Shown: positions 1 through 8,614 of the stretch, in pieces
Layout of the letters: every line of letters begins with the position of its first letter
Position numbering within the stretch: position 1 is the first letter of the stretch
DNA from: Lysobacter firmicutimachus
Lineage (GTDB): Bacteria > Pseudomonadota > Gammaproteobacteria > Xanthomonadales > Xanthomonadaceae
Assembly: GCF_037027445.1 (NCBI RefSeq)
Contig: NZ_JBANDL010000002.1
Coordinates: 2,852,001 to 2,916,000, forward strand
Direction of reading: 5' to 3'
DNA length: 64,000 bases
Notes under the pieces: model-generated
What the model saw: the letters and a program-made list of their open reading frames with translations, nothing else
What the model was told of the DNA's origin: nothing
Database searches by the model: none
Program-made: the position numbers and the translations under genes

Positions 1-682
1 AGCCCGACTCGGGGAACCAGCCCATCGAGATCAGCGGTTTGTTCTGTTGCAGCCACTGCCAGTCCACGCGCTTGTACAACGTGTCGGCGATCGCGCGGAT
101 CTCCTTCTCGCGCGGCTCGTCGCGGTCGTAATAGGACTGGGCGAACAGCACCCCCATCATCAGCAGGCCGGTGTCCACGCTCGACAGCTCGACCCAGCTG
201 TCGTAGCGCTGGCCCTTCTGCATGTCCAGGAAGTGGTAGTAGAAGCCCTTGTAGCTGCCCTTGCCGCTGGCCTGCGGGCCGCTGGGCAGGTCGCGCAGGA
301 ACTTCAACGTGGTCAGGGTGCGGTCCACCGCCTGGGTGCGGCTGACCCAGCCACGCTCGATCCCGATCGGGTACGCAGTCAGGGCGAAGCCGACCGAGGC
401 GATGCTGGCGAACGGCCGCGACGGATAACGGTCCGGCGTCAGCCCGTTCTGCTCGTTGCTGGTGTCCCAGAAGAACTGGAAGGTGCGCTTCTCGATGTCG
501 CGGAACAACGGCGGCAGCGCCAGCCGCTCCTGCTTCAGCGGCTCCACCACCACCGGCTCCGGGGTCACGATGGGCTGGGTCTGCGACTCGGTCTCGGGTT
601 TCTTGCAGCCGGCCAGCGCGATCAACAGCGTGCCCAGGACTGCGAAGGAAACTGCTCGTGTTGCCGGCTTGACGCGTCGCAT
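1..682 (-). CDS. GH144/glucoamylase-family lipoprotein, N-terminal part (runs off window start)
   Basis: The first 227 codons of a minus-strand gene whose 3-prime end lies outside the window. The start MRRVKPATR leads into a hydrophobic stretch and the lipobox LIALAGC, so the protein is probably a lipoprotein. After a Pro/Val linker comes RDIEKRTFQFFWDTSNEQNG, then SRPFASIASVGFALTAYPIG and WVELSSVDTGLLMMG. These are typical of the glucoamylase-like PF10091 family, which includes GH144 endo-beta-1,2-glucanases. In Xanthomonadaceae such genes sit with a TonB receptor and a LacI regulator in glucan-utilisation loci, as here. The family call rests on these motifs; the exact substrate is inference. 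Confidence 0.8.
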   Translation of the reverse strand, partial: MRRVKPATRAVSFAVLGTLLIALAGCKKPETESQTQPIVTPEPVVVEPLKQERLALPPLFRDIEKRTFQFFWDTSNEQNGLTPDRYPSRPFASIASVGFALTAYPIGIERGWVSRTQAVDRTLTTLKFLRDLPSGPQASGKGSYKGFYYHFLDMQKGQRYDSWVELSSVDTGLLMMGVLFAQSYYDRDEPREKEIRAIADTLYKRVDWQWLQQNKPLISMGWFPESG

Positions 683-726
683 GAAAAACCCAAGACCCCT
701 GTGTCTTTGATTGAATCCAAGTCGGC

Positions 727-781
727 CGCGCCGCGATGGCGCGGCGCGACCGGGCGACGCCGGCCGCATCGGCGGCCGGCG
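727..781 (-). terminator. Two adjacent GC-rich stem-loops between receptor gene and glycosidase gene
   Basis: Two perfect inverted repeats lie in the gap: 758-767 pairs with 772-781 (10 bp, 4-nt loop) and 727-735 pairs with 740-748 (9 bp, 4-nt loop). Neither is followed by a U-run on the minus strand. They could lower read-through from the receptor gene into the lipoprotein gene or stabilise the upstream mRNA; they are not classical intrinsic terminators. Confidence 0.45.
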
Positions 782-790
782 CGCGCGGTT

Positions 791-3700
791 TTACCAGCTG
801 AAGCCCATCGACAGCTTGAACATGCGCGTCGGCAGGATAATGCCGTCCTGATGCTCGCCGAACTTGGCGTTCGGCGCGCCCAGGCGACCGGCGTAGGTTT
901 CGTACTGGTTGTAGTTGCGTTCGTTGGTGACGTTGAGCAGGTCGCCGCGGATGCGGAACTTGATCCCGGCGCCGGTATCGAATTCCTTGCTCACCGCCAG
1001 ATCGAGCTGTTTGAAGCCGACCGTGTCGTCGGGCTTGAACTGATCGGTGAAGCACTGGCCGTCGTTGCCGGCCGGCGCCTGCGAGCAATTGACGAAGTAG
1101 TAGCCGGTCGGGCTGGCCAGGGTCAGCTTGCCCGAGAACGTCAGCCCCCACGGACCATCGTAGATGCCGGTCGCGACCAAACGGTGGCGAGGCACGCCCT
1201 TGGCGTCGTGCCAGCCGAAGCCGGACAGGCTGGGATGATCGAGCGAGAACGACTCGCCGTTCTCGCGATTCTCCTCGGCATCGGTCAGGGTATAGGCCAG
1301 GGTCACGCCCCAGCCCGATTCGCGCGTATACGGCTTGTCGACCTTGACCAGCAGCGAATTGGCCCGGGTCTCTATGCCGTTGACGCCCAGAATCAGGGCG
1401 CGACCGAAACCCGGGATGCCGTTGCCGAACGGCGCGCCCCAACGGGCGCCCGCCGGATAGAACGAACCGTCGGGGCGGCGGTTGCCGAGCAGGAAGGCGA
1501 AGCCGTCCTTGCTGACGATGCGCGACAGGCCGATGTCGGTCTGCCATTCGGTCTCGCCGAGGGTGATCGCGTTGCGCATGCCGATGCTGAACTGATCCGA
1601 ATACGGCGTCTTCAGATCGTTGTTGAGCAGGAACACTTCGCGGCCATTGTTCGGATCGGCCGCGACCAAGGCTTCCAGCGCCGCACGATCGAAGTAACGC
1701 GGATCGAAGGCCAGACAGTCGCCGACGCCCGGCGTACAGGTGTGGCCGGGCTGGTTGAAACGGAACGAATAGGTCGGGAACGTGCCCTTGGTGGTTTCCA
1801 GCTGCAGGTTGTTGAAGATATTGCGATCGTAGGCTCGGCCGGCGCCGCCGTAGATCACGTGGCGCTGGTCGGCGTTGAGATCATAGGAAAAGCCCAGGCG
1901 CGGCTGGAACGCATCCTTGAAATTGCTGCGCTGGCGGCCGTTGCTGATGTAGTCGTTGAGATCGATGCCGCCCCGGGCCAGGGTCTGACGATAGCTCTGC
2001 CCGGCGGGTGCGCGCGGGTCCTGGCTGTCGAGTGCGGCGATCACGTCGGCCGGGGTGCGATAGTCGGTGTAGACGTCGCTGGTCTCGTAATCCCAACGGA
2101 TGCCCAGGTTCAGGGTCAGCTTGTCGTTGACCTCCCAATCGTCCTGGATGTAGATGCCGAACTGCTTGTTGCGCGATTCGACGCTGCCGTCGGCGATGCC
2201 CGGCAGGCCGGCGCCGAAGCGGACCAGGTAGGGCGCGCCCAGATCGCGGTCGATGTCGTAGAAGAACTGCGGGTTGTAGGGGATCTGCTCGGCCGCGCTG
2301 ATGTCGATGACCTTGTACTTCACCCCCATCTTCACCGTGTGGTAGCCGTGCCACTGCAAATCGGTGAGCGTCAGATCGTCCTGCAACGACCAGCCCTTCT
2401 GCGCCTTGTTCTGGAAATTCTCGCCGGGGCCGGCGTTGAGCACGCGCTTGCCGCCGTTGGAATCGATGTCGGCGCGCGTCAGCACATAGCCGTTGCCGAA
2501 GGCGTTGGCGCGCGGGTTGTAGCTGGCGTCCTCATAGGTCAGGTGGGCGTCGTTGAGCCAGCCTTGGCCCGTGAACTGGTAGCGCAGGTCGACGCGCTTG
2601 TCGGTGTTGTCCTTGGCGGTACCGAACGGCACGGTGCTGATGCCGTCGACGCCGGTGATCTCGGTCTCGTCGCGGTACTTGCCGGTCAGCTCGAAATAGT
2701 GGTTCTCGCCGAGCAGCCAGTCGATCTTGGCGAAGTACAGGTCTTCCTTGAACGGCGCGTTCACGCCGCCGATCAGCGATTGGAACTGGGCCGGCAGCTG
2801 CGCCGCGCTGACGCCCTCGCCCGGCTTGATCGTGAACGGCGTGTTGTACTCCTTGGCCTCGTAGGCGACGAAGAAGTGCGCGCGGTCGCGCAGGATCGGG
2901 CCGCCGAAGGAGACACCGTACTGCTCTTCCTTGGAATCGGTCTTGCGCCCGGCCTTCTCCTCGGCCGGGGTCGGCGAGCGCCACTTCTCGGAGGTGTAGT
3001 CCCAGAAGAAGTCGCCGTGGAATTCGTTGCCGCCCGAGCGCGTCACCGCGGTGATCGCAGCGCTGCTGAGCTGATCGAACTCCGCCTTGTAATTGGAGGT
3101 GATGACCTTGTACTCGCCGATCGCCGACTGCGGGAACGGGTTGCCGCGGGTGTCGTCCTGGCCGCTGACGCCGCCGGGCAGGACGTAGTTCTTCTGGCCG
3201 ACGCCGTCGATGTAGACGTTGACGCCGTTGGAACTCTGCGCGCCGCTGCGGATCGAGGTCGAGCCGTTGCCGGACTGGATGAACTGCACGCCCGGCACGG
3301 TGTCGGCGAAGGCAAGGAAGTTGCGCGTGCCCTGCGGCAGCGATTCGATCTGCTTGGTGCTGATGTAGGTCGCGTTCTCCGAGGTGCGCACCTCGGCCAG
3401 CGCTTCGCTGGTCACGGTGACCTTGTCCAGCTCGGTCGCTTCACCCGCCGGCGCGGTCTCGGCGAGACCGCCGGTGGACACGTTGAGCGTGGCCGACTGG
3501 CCGACCGCGACGGTCACGTTGCGCGAATTGGTCTTGCCGCCCGCGTCGACGTCGATGCGATACGCGCCCGGCGGCAGGCCGGCCAGGGTGTAGTTGCCGT
3601 CGGCGCCGGTCTGCACCTTGCGGCTGAGGCCGCTGGCGAGGTTGGTCGCGGTCACGCTGGCGTTGGCGGCGGGGCCGGCGTCGCCGCTGACCACGCCGCG

Positions 3701-3826
3701 GATGGTCGCGGCGGTGCTTTGCGCCAGCGCGGCCGGCGCGGCCATCGCCAGGCAGCCGGCCAGGGCGCAGGCCAACAGGCTGCGGCCGGGGCGTTGCATC
3801 GGGTAACGCGGGGTGCTTCGGTTCAT
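791..3826 (-). CDS. TonB-dependent receptor with carboxypeptidase-like N-terminal domain (Oar-like)
   Basis: A large outer-membrane receptor of about 1,011 residues that should import a ligand using TonB energy. A signal peptide (MNRSTPRYPMQRPGRSLLAC... ending in AAPAALAQ) is followed by a carboxypeptidase-regulatory-like beta-sandwich (about residues 30-115), a plug domain with ITSNYKAEFDQLSSAAITAV and TRSGGNEFHGDFFWDY, and a long beta-barrel ending in the aromatic residue W (SMGFSW). The ATG at 3826 is preferred over 3844 because a strong GGAGGGAGG ribosome site precedes it. A LacI-type operator lies 59 bp upstream of the start. Neighbouring LacI and glycosidase genes suggest a glucan oligosaccharide ligand (inference). 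Confidence 0.93.
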   Translation of the reverse strand: MNRSTPRYPMQRPGRSLLACALAGCLAMAAPAALAQSTAATIRGVVSGDAGPAANASVTATNLASGLSRKVQTGADGNYTLAGLPPGAYRIDVDAGGKTNSRNVTVAVGQSATLNVSTGGLAETAPAGEATELDKVTVTSEALAEVRTSENATYISTKQIESLPQGTRNFLAFADTVPGVQFIQSGNGSTSIRSGAQSSNGVNVYIDGVGQKNYVLPGGVSGQDDTRGNPFPQSAIGEYKVITSNYKAEFDQLSSAAITAVTRSGGNEFHGDFFWDYTSEKWRSPTPAEEKAGRKTDSKEEQYGVSFGGPILRDRAHFFVAYEAKEYNTPFTIKPGEGVSAAQLPAQFQSLIGGVNAPFKEDLYFAKIDWLLGENHYFELTGKYRDETEITGVDGISTVPFGTAKDNTDKRVDLRYQFTGQGWLNDAHLTYEDASYNPRANAFGNGYVLTRADIDSNGGKRVLNAGPGENFQNKAQKGWSLQDDLTLTDLQWHGYHTVKMGVKYKVIDISAAEQIPYNPQFFYDIDRDLGAPYLVRFGAGLPGIADGSVESRNKQFGIYIQDDWEVNDKLTLNLGIRWDYETSDVYTDYRTPADVIAALDSQDPRAPAGQSYRQTLARGGIDLNDYISNGRQRSNFKDAFQPRLGFSYDLNADQRHVIYGGAGRAYDRNIFNNLQLETTKGTFPTYSFRFNQPGHTCTPGVGDCLAFDPRYFDRAALEALVAADPNNGREVFLLNNDLKTPYSDQFSIGMRNAITLGETEWQTDIGLSRIVSKDGFAFLLGNRRPDGSFYPAGARWGAPFGNGIPGFGRALILGVNGIETRANSLLVKVDKPYTRESGWGVTLAYTLTDAEENRENGESFSLDHPSLSGFGWHDAKGVPRHRLVATGIYDGPWGLTFSGKLTLASPTGYYFVNCSQAPAGNDGQCFTDQFKPDDTVGFKQLDLAVSKEFDTGAGIKFRIRGDLLNVTNERNYNQYETYAGRLGAPNAKFGEHQDGIILPTRMFKLSMGFSW

Positions 3827-3884
3827 ATGCTTTCCTCCCTCCAAGGAGCACGTACTGCAAGTCGTTGCGGTGGAGCGGCCTTTA

Positions 3885-3898
3885 TGTAATCGCTTACA
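3885..3898. promoter_or_regulatory. LacI-family operator upstream of the TonB receptor
   Basis: TGTAATCGCTTACA is an imperfect 14-bp palindrome with the CG centre typical of LacI/GalR operators; 12 of 14 positions are symmetric. It lies between the receptor start and the end of the LacI gene, so the adjacent regulator is the obvious candidate to bind it. Confidence 0.65.
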
Positions 3899-3926
3899 GC
3901 CGCAGCCAAATTTTTTTCCGCGCGGA

Positions 3927-4970
3927 TCAGCCGTCGCCCCCTCGACGCATGCCCGATTCGCGAACGATGAGTTCCGGCTGCAGCAGTTCGCTTTGCCGCG
4001 GTTCGTCGGTGTCCGGCGCCGCTTCCTGCGAGGCCTGTTCGGCGGTGAGCTTGCTCAACAAAAGGCGCGCCGCGCGCGCGCCCAATTCGGCGATATTGAC
4101 CCGCATGGTCGTGAGCGTCGGGTGCACATAGCGGGCCAAGGGAATGTCGTCGAAGCCGGCCACCGCGACGTCGTCGGGCACTTTCAGCCCGGCCTGGGCG
4201 AAGGCGAACAGACACCCCAGGGCCATCATGTCGTTGGCGGCGAACACCGCGTCCGGGCGCTGCGGCGCGGCCAGCAAGGCCAAGCCGGCGCGATGCCCGG
4301 AAGCTTCGTCGAACTCGCCCGGCAGCACCCATTCGGCAGCCTTGGGCAAGCGTCGCGCCAGCGCTTCGCGATAGCCGCGCAGGCGCTCATGGGCGTCGTA
4401 GTTGGCTTCGGGGCCGGCGATGAAGGCGATGCGGCGATGGCCGCAGTCGATCAGATAGTCGACCATCGCCTGTGCGCCGCCGTAATTGTCGATGCTCAAC
4501 GACATCGGCCCCGGCACGGCGCATTGCGAGTTGATCAGCACCACCGGCAAGGCGCTGTCGAGCTCCTCGGCGACCGTGCTTTGCGCCTGCGCGTACGGCG
4601 ACATCACCAGCAAGCCGTCGACCCGGCCGCGCATCGCGCGCAAAGCGGCGACCTGCTCTTCCGGACAGCCGTGGTAGCTCGACACCAGCAGGTGCAGGCG
4701 ATGTTCGCGCGCGATCTGATCGACGCCGCGCACCAGTTCGGAGAAGAATTCGCCGTGCAGGTCCGGCAGGACCACGCCCAGGGTCTGGGTGCGCCGGCTG
4801 CTGAGGCTGCGCGCCGCGGCGTGGGGCGTGTAGCGCAGATCGCGGGCCACGGCGAGCACCCGCCGGCGCACCTCTTCGGCGACGTTGCCGTGGCCGTTCA
4901 AGGTACGCGACACGGTCGCTACCGACACCTGCGCCGCGCGGGCGACGTCTTTGATCGTCACGCTCACCAC
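3927..4970 (-). CDS. LacI-family transcriptional repressor
   Basis: A full-length regulator of about 347 residues. The N-terminal helix-turn-helix reads TIKDVARAAQVSVATVSRTL, followed by the hinge YTPHAAARSL. The rest is a periplasmic-binding-like sugar-sensing domain (TLGVVLPDLHGEF, VAGFDDIPLARYVHPTLTTM). The start is one of several nearby GTG codons (4970, 4967 or 4961), just before the helix-turn-helix. It is encoded directly upstream of the TonB receptor in the same direction. Operators stand both before its own start and before the receptor, which suggests autoregulation and control of the transport locus. The inducer is unknown, probably a glucan-derived sugar. Confidence 0.93.
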   Translation of the reverse strand: MVSVTIKDVARAAQVSVATVSRTLNGHGNVAEEVRRRVLAVARDLRYTPHAAARSLSSRRTQTLGVVLPDLHGEFFSELVRGVDQIAREHRLHLLVSSYHGCPEEQVAALRAMRGRVDGLLVMSPYAQAQSTVAEELDSALPVVLINSQCAVPGPMSLSIDNYGGAQAMVDYLIDCGHRRIAFIAGPEANYDAHERLRGYREALARRLPKAAEWVLPGEFDEASGHRAGLALLAAPQRPDAVFAANDMMALGCLFAFAQAGLKVPDDVAVAGFDDIPLARYVHPTLTTMRVNIAELGARAARLLLSKLTAEQASQEAAPDTDEPRQSELLQPELIVRESGMRRGGDG

Positions 4971-5011
4971 GTTCCTGGACCGCCCCTCTCGCGGTGGGAA
5001 AGTGGGCCGAC

Positions 5012-5025
5012 TGTAAACGTTTTCA
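5012..5025. promoter_or_regulatory. LacI-family operator upstream of the lacI-type gene
   Basis: TGTAAACGTTTTCA resembles the operator at 3885-3898, shares the TGTAA..CG..T core and is nearly palindromic. It lies 42 bp upstream of the repressor start, the expected place for autoregulation. Confidence 0.6.
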
Positions 5026-5170
5026 GCCGCGAGTGTAAAGAGCGCGTTAGCCGCGCTCGATCACGGGCATTATGCTGCGCCGCGGCAAACTCGTCGACCG
5101 CCAGAAGCAGGCTCATCCGGCCCTTCTAGCGGAATCGGGCGCAGCTTCGCACCCCGCGCCACCGCTGCGC

Positions 5171-5467
5171 TCAGCGCGCGGCCTCTTCCGGCGTGCGCGC
5201 GCTGATCGCCAGCGCGTGGATATCGGTGTTCATCAGTTCGCCGACCGCGGCATAGACCGCGCGATGACGCGCGATCGGGCTGAGTCCGGCGAAAGCCTCG
5301 CTGACCACCGCGACGCGGAAATGCCCGCGCCCGTCCTGAGCCCCGGCGTGACCGGCGTGGCGATGGCTTTCGTCTTCGATCTCCAGCGCCTGCGGCGCCA
5401 GCGCGGCCTCGATCGCGGCGCGGATCGCAGCGACGCGCTGCTCGCGCGGCAGCGGCCCGGCGCTCAC
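5171..5467 (-). CDS. BolA-family protein
   Basis: A small protein (98 residues) with the BolA fold signature: [20 protein letters not shown], then [26 protein letters not shown] and [12 protein letters not shown]. BolA proteins partner with monothiol glutaredoxins in iron-sulfur handling, and some bind DNA. The start is a GTG overlapping the stop codon of the upstream yciI-like gene by four bases (GTGA), so the two are translationally coupled. The region between the Glu-rich and His-rich parts carries an AGAQDGRG insertion, common in Xanthomonadaceae BolA members. Confidence 0.88.
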   Translation of the reverse strand: MSAGPLPREQRVAAIRAAIEAALAPQALEIEDESHRHAGHAGAQDGRGHFRVAVVSEAFAGLSPIARHRAVYAAVGELMNTDIHALAISARTPEEAAR

Positions 5468-5763
5468 GGCAGCACCTTGCGGAACGGCCGCACCTCGACC
5501 CGCGCGTACACGCCGGCCTCCACGTACGGGTCGGCGTCGGCCCAGGCGCGCGCCGCCTGCAGCGATTCGAACTCGGCCACGATCAGGCTGCCGCTGAAAC
5601 CGGCGGGACCCGGGTCTTCGGCGTCGATCGCCGGACACGGCCCGGCCAGCAGCAGGCGGCCCTGGTCGCGCAGCGCTTCCAGCCGCGCCAGATGCGCCGG
5701 GCGCGCCTGGCCGCGCTTGGGCAGCGCATCGGCGACGTCGTAACCCTCGATCAGATACCACAT
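5464..5763 (-). CDS. YciI-family protein
   Basis: A 99-residue protein beginning [10 protein letters not shown] with the YciI/ferredoxin-like pattern: [20 protein letters not shown], a central GPCP...[16 protein letters not shown] and [20 protein letters not shown]. The Asp and His residues expected for the putative active site are present (R-P-A-H and A-D-A-D-P-Y). It probably acts in the cytoplasm on small reactive molecules, but the family has no single established reaction. It overlaps the bolA-like gene by four bases. Confidence 0.88.
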   Translation of the reverse strand: MWYLIEGYDVADALPKRGQARPAHLARLEALRDQGRLLLAGPCPAIDAEDPGPAGFSGSLIVAEFESLQAARAWADADPYVEAGVYARVEVRPFRKVLP

Positions 5764-5819
5764 GGCGACCAGCGACCTCGTAAGCGGCGTGAGGCCCGCA
5801 TTCTAACGGCGTCGCAAGC

Positions 5820-6075
5820 GCGACCGACGATGCCGGATGCGGCGCATCGCCGCGCCCCCTCATCCGTCCCTTCGGGGCACCTCCCCCCGCAAGTAGAAGG
5901 GCGGCGCAGCAGAACGCAGTTCTGTCCCGCTCGCGGGAAGAGCCCGTTACGCCGTCCGCCGCCCGTCCCCGCATGCGGGGAACCCACCGCCACGCCGCCT
6001 GAGCCTCCTCCCACATGCTGGGAACAGACCGCCGCGCCGCCTGAGCCCCTCTCCCGCTTGTGAGACAGGGGTTGG
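5820..6075. repeat. Degenerate intergenic repeats of the CCCTCTCCC...GGGAG type
   Basis: About 250 bp without a gene, made of diverged copies of short GC-rich motifs: cccctcatccgtcccttcgg, several copies of cgc(c/g)gcctgagcc(t/c)c, and a final cccctctcccgcttgtgaga. These look like dispersed extragenic repeats. No coding potential with a ribosome site is visible. Confidence 0.5.
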
Positions 6076-6103
6076 GGTGAGGGCCGCCCTGTTCCAAACG
6101 ACA

Positions 6104-6131
6104 CGGCCCGCATCGTCGCCGATGCGGGCCG
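6104..6131 (-). terminator. Stem-loop after the first T4SS toxin gene
   Basis: A perfect 12-bp stem (6104-6115 with 6120-6131, 4-nt loop) lies 33 bp after the toxin stop codon. On the minus strand it is followed by TGTCGTTTGG, a weak U-tract. It probably ends the immunity-toxin transcript. Confidence 0.65.
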
Positions 6132-6163
6132 CGCTTCATCGCGAGTGCGACGAACTCAGGGCC

Positions 6164-7477
6164 TCAAGCGGTCATCGGCCGCTGCGCCTGCGCCTGGCTC
6201 GGCTGGGCGACCTGCGGCGCCATCGCCGGCACGTCCTGCTGCAGCTTCTGGGTCGATTGCTCGACCGTCTGCTGCACCGCCTGTTGGCGGTCGGCGAAGG
6301 CGCGCCGATGGCTGGGGTCGGTCGGCTCGCCCTGGACTGCGAACAGGCCGGTGCCGCTGGCGTTGGGCACGACATGGTCGATCCGGTTCATGCCGCTGAC
6401 CCGCGCGTCGTAAGTCAGCGTCGCCGCGGCGCGTTCCAGATCCTGGTGATTGCGGAAACCGCCGAGCTTCTCCAGCCCGGTGACCGCCTGCCGGTACATG
6501 GCGTTGTCGGGGTGGTTGGCGTCGGACAGCAGCGGCGAGCGCGCGGCGTCGGCCGAACGCGCCGGCGCGTCGGCGCGCTGGGCGTTGCGCAACGCGTTGA
6601 AGGTGTCGCGGCCGACGATGCCGTCGTCTTCCAGGCCGTGCGCGCGCTGGAAGGCCTGCACGGCCTCCTTGGTGCGCTGGCCGAACTTGCCGTCGGCGGT
6701 CAGGGCGTGGCCGGCCGCATCGCGGAAGCCGAGCTGGTTCAGGCGGTCCTGCAGGTTCTGCACCTCCGGGCCGCGCTCGTCCTTGCGCAGTACGCCGTCG
6801 GCCATCGCGTTCGGGCGCGGCTGCGAACCGTTGCCGCCGGGGTTGTGCACGCTGCGGCCGTTGCCGGACACGTCGCTGACCTGGGCCCGGCCGGTCAGGT
6901 TGTCCTGCGCCGCCGGACGCCGGTCGGTGGTGATCGCGCCGCTGTCGATGTCGCGCACATAGCGCTCCATCTGCGGCAGGTAGCTGGTGTTGATGTCGAT
7001 GTGGACGTGCTTGCCGAACGCGCTCGGGTTGCCGTTGTTGAAACCGCCCTGGATGCCGACCGACTGGCCGTACTCGATCCGGTCGCCGGCCTGCAGATGG
7101 GTGTTGCGCAGGTCCAGGTGACGGTACTGGGCGATCATCTCGCGGTTCGGGTCGCTGGCCGGACGGTCGTAGATCTGGACGATGCCGTCGCTGGGGTCGA
7201 CCCGGCCGATGTAGCCGCTGGCCACCGCGGGCACGGCCACCGAGCTGGAGCCGCCGGCCTGCAGCACGAAGTCCTTGGAGACGTAGTAATCGCCGTCGCG
7301 GGAGACGGTCGGGGTGCCGCGGTAGTTGCCGAGCAACTCTTCGCGCTCGCCGTTGACCGTGCCGTAGACGCGGCCGCGCTCGTTGCCGCGGCTGGGGTGG
7401 TGGCGTTCGAGGTCTTGGTAATCGTGGACGTGTTCCACATTACGGCCGACCGATTCGACGATCGAATATCTGGGCAT
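6164..7477 (-). CDS. T4SS antibacterial effector: M23-like peptidase + PG_binding_1 + XVIPCD
   Basis: A 437-residue toxin probably delivered by the X-T4SS. The N-terminal ~190 residues look like an M23/LytM peptidase: IAQYRHLDL, LQAGDRIEYGQSVGIQGG and the zinc motif FGKHVHIDI. The first zinc ligand motif HxxxD appears as YVSKD, so Tyr replaces His (see findings). Residues about 232-298 form a PG_binding_1 domain (LNQLGFRDAAGHALTADGKF, AFQRAHGLEDDGIVGRDT). The last ~120 residues are an XVIPCD: MNRIDHVVPNASGTGLFAVQ and a Gln-rich tail. There is no signal peptide, as expected for a VirD4 substrate. The start has AAGGAG seven bases upstream. The lipoprotein gene just upstream is the likely immunity factor. 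Confidence 0.88.
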   Translation of the reverse strand: MPRYSIVESVGRNVEHVHDYQDLERHHPSRGNERGRVYGTVNGEREELLGNYRGTPTVSRDGDYYVSKDFVLQAGGSSSVAVPAVASGYIGRVDPSDGIVQIYDRPASDPNREMIAQYRHLDLRNTHLQAGDRIEYGQSVGIQGGFNNGNPSAFGKHVHIDINTSYLPQMERYVRDIDSGAITTDRRPAAQDNLTGRAQVSDVSGNGRSVHNPGGNGSQPRPNAMADGVLRKDERGPEVQNLQDRLNQLGFRDAAGHALTADGKFGQRTKEAVQAFQRAHGLEDDGIVGRDTFNALRNAQRADAPARSADAARSPLLSDANHPDNAMYRQAVTGLEKLGGFRNHQDLERAAATLTYDARVSGMNRIDHVVPNASGTGLFAVQGEPTDPSHRRAFADRQQAVQQTVEQSTQKLQQDVPAMAPQVAQPSQAQAQRPMTA

Positions 7478-7545
7478 CTAACTTCTCCTTGTCGATGGTG
7501 GTTCCGGGCTTCCGCTGCCGTTGCCGGCGACAGCGGCGGCAGGCG

Positions 7546-8112
7546 TCAACGCAGCTGTTGGCTCAGCTGCCAGCAGCCTTGTTCGTACTTGAATACATAG
7601 GCTTCGGGCGCGCCCTTGGTGTTGGCGACGTCGTCGTCCGGGGTGAACTCGGCGCGCACGTAGTCGACCCGCATGCTGTCGCCGTCGAGCGTGCGCCGGC
7701 TGTCGATGCGTTCGAGCTGATCGGCGTCCTTGCCCGGCTCGTCGTAGACCCATTGGCTGTCGACCAGGGCGATCCGGAACGGGCCGGCCTGGTCGCGCGG
7801 CATGGTCTGCATGGGCTTGGCCGGGTCGCGCAGGTCGCCGATCTGCAGTTGCGCGGCGGTATAGGCCTCGCGCACCGCCGGGTCCTGGACGAAGCGCTCG
7901 AAGAAGGCGCCGAAACCGTCTTCGCTGCGCTGGCAGGCTTCGGCCGGCAGGACCATGCGCGCGGGAGTCGTGGCGACCTCCGGGGACACCGGCGCGGCAG
8001 CGGCGGTGTCGGCGGCGGGCGGCGGCGCGGTTTGCGGGGTCGAGCCCTGGCCGCAGGCGGCCAGGCTCAGCGCCGCGGCCAGCGCCAGGGCGAGCGTGGT
8101 GACTTCCTTCAT
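7546..8112 (-). CDS. Putative immunity lipoprotein for the M23 effector
   Basis: A 188-residue lipoprotein: signal sequence MKEVTTLALALAAALSLAAC with the Cys at residue 20, then a Pro/Ala linker and a compact domain. Key motifs are FGAFFERFVQDPAVREAYT and, at the C-terminus, AYVFKYEQGCWQLSQQL. It lies 68 bp upstream of the toxin gene in the same direction, the usual X-Tfi/X-Tfe arrangement. The same domain pattern (DPAV..A.T...LQ and a terminal CW.L) recurs in the lipoprotein paired with the other M23 toxin at 22777-23244. Its role, blocking the peptidase in the periplasm, is inferred from position and family logic. Confidence 0.78.
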   Translation of the reverse strand: MKEVTTLALALAAALSLAACGQGSTPQTAPPPAADTAAAAPVSPEVATTPARMVLPAEACQRSEDGFGAFFERFVQDPAVREAYTAAQLQIGDLRDPAKPMQTMPRDQAGPFRIALVDSQWVYDEPGKDADQLERIDSRRTLDGDSMRVDYVRAEFTPDDDVANTKGAPEAYVFKYEQGCWQLSQQLR

Positions 8113-8614
8113 CTCAGTACCGGTCCGTAGGTTATTCCCCGCGGCACAGTCTAAACGCAGTAAGGCTCGCCCGGGAAACCCCGCCCCGCCTGGCCCGGCG
8201 CGCCCGCACGAACGCAGCGGCGTTCAGGCCGGACGCTGGACAGTACCGGCCCCAGCCCTTACCCTAACTGTCAATTGCCCCAAGGCCAGCTGCAGCGGCC
8301 CGTCGCGACCGGCCCCACCCCGTCGCCACGTTCAGCATCCGTACTCCCACGCACACCATCGGTGCGCCGGTACGCCATGCCAAGTTGCAGCCCACAGGCC
8401 GGCGCCCGCAACCTCCTCTGCCTGAGACCGTCGCCCCGCGCGCCGGCAGGCCGGGACCGTTCGGGCCAAAGCACACGACTTTTACAGTGGTCCGTAGCAC
8501 CCGTAGGGAACCCGATCCGGTCTTCGCACGACCCGGGGCGGCCTCCCGATGCGGCCCTGCGCCGCAAGCCTCGTCGCAACTGCAGTGCCCACGGCCCGGA
8601 GGGGCCGGCCTCGA
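8113..8614. other. Non-coding stretch before scpA
   Basis: About 500 bp between two oppositely directed transcription units. Apart from the ribosome site GGAGGGG at 8598-8604 ahead of scpA, I see no gene, strong hairpin or recognisable RNA. The scpA promoter presumably lies here but no convincing -35/-10 pair stands out. Confidence 0.4.

Noticed and set aside
47..3889. Very long plus-strand open frame of 1,280 codons opposite the TonB receptor
   Set aside because: It is antisense to a clear TonB-dependent receptor and has no recognisable domains, and its composition (Val/Ala/Gly/Arg/Gln) is typical of shadow frames in GC-rich DNA.
5820..6075. Insertion sequence or small gene in the yciI-effector gap
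   Set aside because: No transposase fragment, terminal inverted repeats or ribosome site; only degenerate short repeats.
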